Part shown: positions 60,490 through 64,000 of the stretch, piece by piece | Layout: each line of letters opens with the position of its first letter | How positions within the stretch are numbered: position 1 is the first letter of the stretch | Source of the DNA: Sphingomonas sp. CL5.1 | GTDB lineage: Bacteria > Pseudomonadota > Alphaproteobacteria > Sphingomonadales > Sphingomonadaceae | Length of the DNA: 64,000 bases | Assembly: GCF_013344685.1 (NCBI RefSeq) | Contig: NZ_CP050137.1 | Span: 3,775,001 to 3,839,000 of the forward strand | Direction: 5' to 3' | Position numbers and translations under genes: made by a program | The notes under the pieces: model-generated | The model's database searches: none | The model's input: the letters and a program-made list of their open reading frames with translations, nothing else | Told to the model about the DNA's origin: nothing

Positions 60490-61968
60490 TCAGAAACTCA
60501 CGCAGATGTTGGTCGGCTCGGAATAGAAATTGAGCGAATGTTCGCCCCCCTCGCGCCCGATGCCGGAGAGTTTCACGCCGCCGAACGGCGTGCGCAGGTC
60601 GCGCAGGAACCAGTCGTTGACCCAGACGATCCCCGCCTCGATCTGCCCCGCGACGCGATGCGCACGGCTCACATCCCGCGTCCACACCGCCGCCGCCAGC
60701 CCGTAGGCGGAGTCGTTGGCGTATCCGATCGCCTGCTCCTCGCTGTCGAACGGGGCGACGTGGCAGACCGGGCCGAAAATCTCCTCACGCACCGCGCGAG
60801 CGGTTTCCGGGAGGCCGGTCATCACGGTCGGCGCGACGAAATAGCCGCCCGCGAGCGCGCCCTCCATCGCGGGGGCGTCGCCGCCCGCATGGAAATGCGC
60901 GCCCTCCTCCGCCGCCAGCCTGTAATAGCCGAGCACCTTGTCGCGCTGCTGCGCGGAGATCACCGGGCCGATCGCGGCGCCGCTCCACGGATCGCCGATC
61001 GAAAGCGCGCGCGCCTTCTCCGCCAGCGCCGCGACGAAGCGATCGAAGATCGGCCGCTCGACATAGACGCGCTCGGTGCACAGGCACACCTGCCCGCAAT
61101 TGGAGAAGACCGAGCGCACCGTCCCCGCCAGCGCCGCCTCGAAATCGCAATCGGCGAAGATCAGCGCGGGGTTCTTGCCGCCCAGCTCGAACGAGATCGG
61201 CTTCACCCCCGCAGCCGCCGCGCGCATGATCGTCGAGCCGGTGGAGGATTCGCCGGTGAAGGTGATCGCGTCCACGTCCGGGTGCGACACCAGCCATTCG
61301 CCGGGAGCATTCGCCCCCGCGCCGTGGATCAGGTTGAACACGCCGGGCGGGATGCCCGCCGCCTCGATCACCTCCGCCAGCAGCGTCGCGGTGGAGGGGG
61401 TTTCCTCCGACGGCTTGGCGACGATCGCATTGCCGCAGGCGAGCGCGGGCGCGACCTTCCAGCTCATCAGCAGCAGCGGCAGGTTCCACGGCGAGATCAC
61501 CGCCACCACGCCGAGCGGGCGCGGGATGCTGTAGTTGATCGCGGTGCGCCCGTCGGCGGTGCGCGTCTGGAAGCTCGGCATCGCGCGCGCCTCGGCCAGC
61601 GCGGCGAAGCTGCGGAAATTGGCCGCGCCGCGCGGGATGTCGACCGCGCGGGCATGGGCGAGCGGCTTGCCGGTGTCGGCCACCTCCGCCGCGACGAAAT
61701 CGTCGAACCGCGCCTCGATCCCCTCCGCCACGCGGACGAGCAGGCGGCAGCGCTCGGCCTGCGCCATGCGGCCCCAGTCACCCTTCAGCGCGGCGCGTGC
61801 CGCGGTCACGGCCTGATCCACCATCGCGCGGTCGGCGGCGGTCACGTCCGCCAGCTTCGCGCCCGTGACGGGATCGAGATTGGGGAAACGCGTCGGCCCC
61901 TCGACGAACCGCCCGTCGATGAAATTGCGCAGCGCGCCGCCCGCGAAGGGATAGGGATGCCTGTTCAT
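60490..61968 (-). CDS. nbaE: 2-Aminomuconate-6-semialdehyde dehydrogenase
   Basis: A 492-residue ALDH that oxidises 2-aminomuconate semialdehyde to 2-aminomuconate with NAD+. N162, E261 and C295 match N169, E268 and C302 of the Pseudomonas enzyme with a constant shift of seven, and R113 and R456 lie where its substrate-binding arginines R120 and R464 are. Blocks are ISPWNLPLLLMSW, FELGGKNPALI, SNCGQVCLCTER and RDLRTPFGGVKLSGIGREGG. A 74-base gap separates it from the hydrolase gene upstream, so an extra promoter there is possible. Confidence 0.92.
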   Translation of the reverse strand: MNRHPYPFAGGALRNFIDGRFVEGPTRFPNLDPVTGAKLADVTAADRAMVDQAVTAARAALKGDWGRMAQAERCRLLVRVAEGIEARFDDFVAAEVADTGKPLAHARAVDIPRGAANFRSFAALAEARAMPSFQTRTADGRTAINYSIPRPLGVVAVISPWNLPLLLMSWKVAPALACGNAIVAKPSEETPSTATLLAEVIEAAGIPPGVFNLIHGAGANAPGEWLVSHPDVDAITFTGESSTGSTIMRAAAAGVKPISFELGGKNPALIFADCDFEAALAGTVRSVFSNCGQVCLCTERVYVERPIFDRFVAALAEKARALSIGDPWSGAAIGPVISAQQRDKVLGYYRLAAEEGAHFHAGGDAPAMEGALAGGYFVAPTVMTGLPETARAVREEIFGPVCHVAPFDSEEQAIGYANDSAYGLAAAVWTRDVSRAHRVAGQIEAGIVWVNDWFLRDLRTPFGGVKLSGIGREGGEHSLNFYSEPTNICVSF

Positions 61969-62042
61969 GCTGCCGGCCTATCGGGGGCGGACGCGCGGGA
62001 AAAATATCATCTCCCGCCGCCCTTATGACGGGTTCGTTATAG

Positions 62043-62867
62043 TCACGCGGGCGTATAGCCCGCCGCGTTGGAATGCGCGGCGACGCGCCCCGCATGGCCA
62101 GCCATCTGCGCCAGCGTCAGCAAGGTGTCGTTGAACTCGGTCGGCCGTTCGAGGAAGGCGGAATGGCCCGCATCGCTCACCTCGACCATGAACGATCCCG
62201 GCACGCGCGCCTGCACGCGGCGGATCGCCTCGATCGGGAACAGCGCGTCCTCAACGCCAGCGATGAACAGGATCGGGAAACGCCCGCCGCCGATCTCCTC
62301 CGGCGCGTGGGCCGGGAAGGCTCCGGCGAGATTGTGCCGGTCGGTCGCGTTGAAGCTGTTGATCTGCGCATAGAGCATCGCCAGCGCCGGGTCTTCGGCC
62401 CGCGCCTTCGCGCCCAGCACGCGCTCGATCTGGCCGAGGTCGCGCGTCGCGGCGCGGGCCTCGTCCATCAGCGGGCGCACGTCGTCCGGCTCGGCGATGG
62501 CGTGGAGGCTGTCGGCGATCGCCAGCGCCGCGACGCGCTCCGGCCAGCGGCAGGCGAAATCCACGCAGGTGCCGCCGCCCATCGACTGGCCGACCAGCAA
62601 CGCCTTCTCTACTCCGAGATGATCGAGCAACGCGCGCAGGTCCTCCGCGAACGCCGCCCGCCCGCGCCCGTCGCGATCCGCCGACCGGCCGAAGCCGCGA
62701 TGGTCGAAGGTGATGACGCGGTTCGCGCGCGCGAGCGGCCCGATCTGCCGGAACCAGATCGCGTGATTGCCGCCGACGCCATGCGCCAGCACGATCGCCG
62801 GCCCCTCGCCATGCGCTTCCCAATAGAGGTCCGCCCCCTCGGCGGCGAGCACGCCCGACTGCATCAT
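62043..62867 (-). CDS. Alpha/beta hydrolase at the head of the nba genes
   Basis: A 274-residue cytoplasmic alpha/beta hydrolase. The oxyanion region is VLAHGVGGNHAIW, then FDHRGFGRSADRD, the nucleophile in VGQSMGGGT, the acid near IAGVEDALFP and the base in SDAGHSAFLERP. It resembles meta-cleavage-product hydrolases and 3-oxoadipate enol-lactonases. Its start overlaps the ABC ATPase stop (ATGA), so it is made with the transporter. It may release an aromatic amine acid from an ester or amide that the transporter brings in; this is inference. Confidence 0.8.
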   Translation of the reverse strand: MMQSGVLAAEGADLYWEAHGEGPAIVLAHGVGGNHAIWFRQIGPLARANRVITFDHRGFGRSADRDGRGRAAFAEDLRALLDHLGVEKALLVGQSMGGGTCVDFACRWPERVAALAIADSLHAIAEPDDVRPLMDEARAATRDLGQIERVLGAKARAEDPALAMLYAQINSFNATDRHNLAGAFPAHAPEEIGGGRFPILFIAGVEDALFPIEAIRRVQARVPGSFMVEVSDAGHSAFLERPTEFNDTLLTLAQMAGHAGRVAAHSNAAGYTPA

Positions 62868-63613
62868 TCCACTCCCATCAATCGGCTGAGGCGCACGACA
62901 TGATCGCCGAACGCCGGGTCTTCGCGCGTGCGCGAGGGGTCGCGCGGGCGCGGCAGGTCGATCGTCACCTCTTCCAGCACGCGGCTCGGGCGTTCGGACA
63001 TCACGATCACGCGATCGGACAGCAGCACCGCCTCCGCGATGCTGTGCGTCACCAGCACCACCGTCTTGCGGTCGCGCTGCCAGATGCGCAGCAATTCCAT
63101 GTTGAGCCGGTCCCGCGTCAGCGCATCGAGCGCGCCGAACGGCTCGTCCATCAGCAGCACGCGCGGGTTGCGCACCAGCGCCTGCCCGATCGCGACGCGA
63201 TGCCGCATCCCGCCGGAAAGCTGGTGCGGGAAGCTCTCCTCGAAACCCGCCAGGCCGAGCGTATCGATCAGTTCGGCAAGCTCGCTCTCCGATGGCCGCC
63301 GCGCCGCGCGATCGAGATCGACGCCGAGCAGCAGGTTGCCGCGCACGTCGAGCCACGGCAGCAGGTTGGAGGTCTGGAACACGAATCCCACATCCCCGGC
63401 GGGCGCGGTGACGGCCGTGTCGAACAGCCGTATCTCCCCGCCGTCGATCGGCTCCAGCCCGGCGATCAGGCGCAGCAGGGTGCTCTTGCCGCAACCGGAC
63501 GGGCCGAGCACCGAGACGAACTCATGGTCGCGCACGCTCGCGCATACCTCGGCGATGACGGAGCGCCCGCCGAACGTCTTGGCGACGCGGTCGATCTCGA
63601 TCGCCGCCGTCAT
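62864..63613 (-). CDS. ABC transporter ATP-binding protein (nitrate/sulfonate/taurine type)
   Basis: A 249-residue ATPase: Walker [11 protein letters not shown], signature LSGGMRHRVAIGQAL, Walker B VLLMDEPFGALD, switch VTHSIAEAVLLSDRV. The sequence is of the SsuB/TauB/ThiZ group that works with an NMT1/THI5-like binding protein. The start ATG 63613 overlaps the permease stop by ATGA. The binding-protein gene is probably upstream, outside the window. Confidence 0.9.
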   Translation of the reverse strand: MTAAIEIDRVAKTFGGRSVIAEVCASVRDHEFVSVLGPSGCGKSTLLRLIAGLEPIDGGEIRLFDTAVTAPAGDVGFVFQTSNLLPWLDVRGNLLLGVDLDRAARRPSESELAELIDTLGLAGFEESFPHQLSGGMRHRVAIGQALVRNPRVLLMDEPFGALDALTRDRLNMELLRIWQRDRKTVVLVTHSIAEAVLLSDRVIVMSERPSRVLEEVTIDLPRPRDPSRTREDPAFGDHVVRLSRLMGVE

Positions 63614-64000
63614 GCCGCGCGCCACCACACGAACTTCTCCCAATATTCGACGCCGTAGAACAGCAGCAGCGACAGGACCGTCACCGTCAGCAGCGCGGCG
63701 AAGGTGAGCGCGGTGTTGCCCGATCCCGACGCGGTGAGGATCAGGTTGCCGAGGCCGTCGTTCGACCCCACGAACTCGCCGACGATCGCCCCGATCACCG
63801 CCAGCGGCATCGCCACCTTGCACCCGTCGATGAACGCCGGCAGCGCGCACGGCAGGCGCAGCCGCCAGAAGGTCTGCCAGCGCGTCGCCCGGAGCGCGCG
63901 GAAATGCTCCTCCAGATGCGCCGGCGTGCTGGCGAGGCCGCCCATCCCGGCGACGACGATCGGGAAGAAAGCGAACAGGAACGCCATCGTCAGCTTGGAG
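63610..64000 (-). CDS. ABC transporter permease, C-terminal part (5' end outside window)
   Basis: The frame is open to the window edge. The 130 residues visible have three hydrophobic segments and the permease loop FRALRATRWQTFWRLRLPCALPAF, as in SsuC/TauC-type permeases. It pairs with the ATPase downstream. Confidence 0.85.
   Translation of the reverse strand, partial: SKLTMAFLFAFFPIVVAGMGGLASTPAHLEEHFRALRATRWQTFWRLRLPCALPAFIDGCKVAMPLAVIGAIVGEFVGSNDGLGNLILTASGSGNTALTFAALLTVTVLSLLLFYGVEYWEKFVWWRAA

Overview
The window is high-GC chromosomal DNA, very probably from a sphingomonad (Alphaproteobacteria, Sphingomonadales). The evidence is a MipZ-type ParA protein, three TonB-dependent receptors with the FecA/CirA-like layout common in Sphingomonas, a PgmG-type phosphomannomutase/phosphoglucomutase, many ATGA/GTGA start-stop overlaps, and codon use typical of the group. 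I see no rRNA, tRNA, CRISPR array, prophage or insertion sequence.

Layout. 1-2708: housekeeping genes (3' end of mipZ, a Pam18-like membrane J-domain protein, pgmG, a DnaQ-type exonuclease). 2846-10676: a phosphate-starvation block, made of a DcaP-like porin, pstS-pstC-pstA-pstB-phoU and an OprB-type porin. Pho-box-like sites precede the first porin and pstS. 10818-12598: an exported alpha/beta hydrolase and a deletion scar joining the C-terminal remnants of a TetR regulator and a NIPSNAP protein. 12646-21705 (minus): a nine-gene operon for a tryptophan tryptophylquinone (TTQ) amine dehydrogenase. Its order is heavy chain, MauE, MauD, light chain, two monohaem cytochromes c, a TonB receptor broken by one in-frame TGA, an aldehyde dehydrogenase and an acyl-CoA synthetase. 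A divergent TetR gene and an 18-bp tandem operator-like repeat lie upstream.

22526-26467: aidB-like acyl-CoA dehydrogenase, a flavodoxin-fold quinone reductase, a class I/II aminotransferase and a small unknown protein. 26537-33105: an RND efflux operon (OMF, pump, MFP) with a divergent TetR gene and a perfect palindromic operator. 33211-35427: a TonB receptor gene ending at a strong hairpin. 35473-43575: two S10 carboxypeptidase-like genes flanking a TolC/HlyD/ABC-2/ABC-2 export operon that has no ATPase gene. 43593-48360: an Fsr-like MFS exporter with AraC regulator, a haloalkane dehalogenase and an exported phosphoesterase. 48364-55783 (minus): TonB receptor, exported amidohydrolase, LVIVD propeller protein, lipoprotein and SBF-type transporter. 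55977-64000 (minus): the 3-hydroxyanthranilate meta-cleavage pathway in the order nbaE-H-J-I-G-F-C, headed by an alpha/beta hydrolase and a nitrate/taurine-type ABC transporter that runs off the window.

Together the right two thirds look like accessory catabolism and export. Amines would be oxidised in the periplasm and passed on as aldehyde, acid and acyl-CoA. 3-Hydroxyanthranilate would be opened and degraded to pyruvate and acetyl-CoA, but the decarboxylase (NbaD) needed between NbaC and NbaE is not in the window. The most unusual points are the TonB receptor inside a TTQ amine dehydrogenase operon and its nonsense codon, the absence of a MauG gene there, the ATPase-less ABC-2 exporter between two S10 peptidases, and the missing nbaD.
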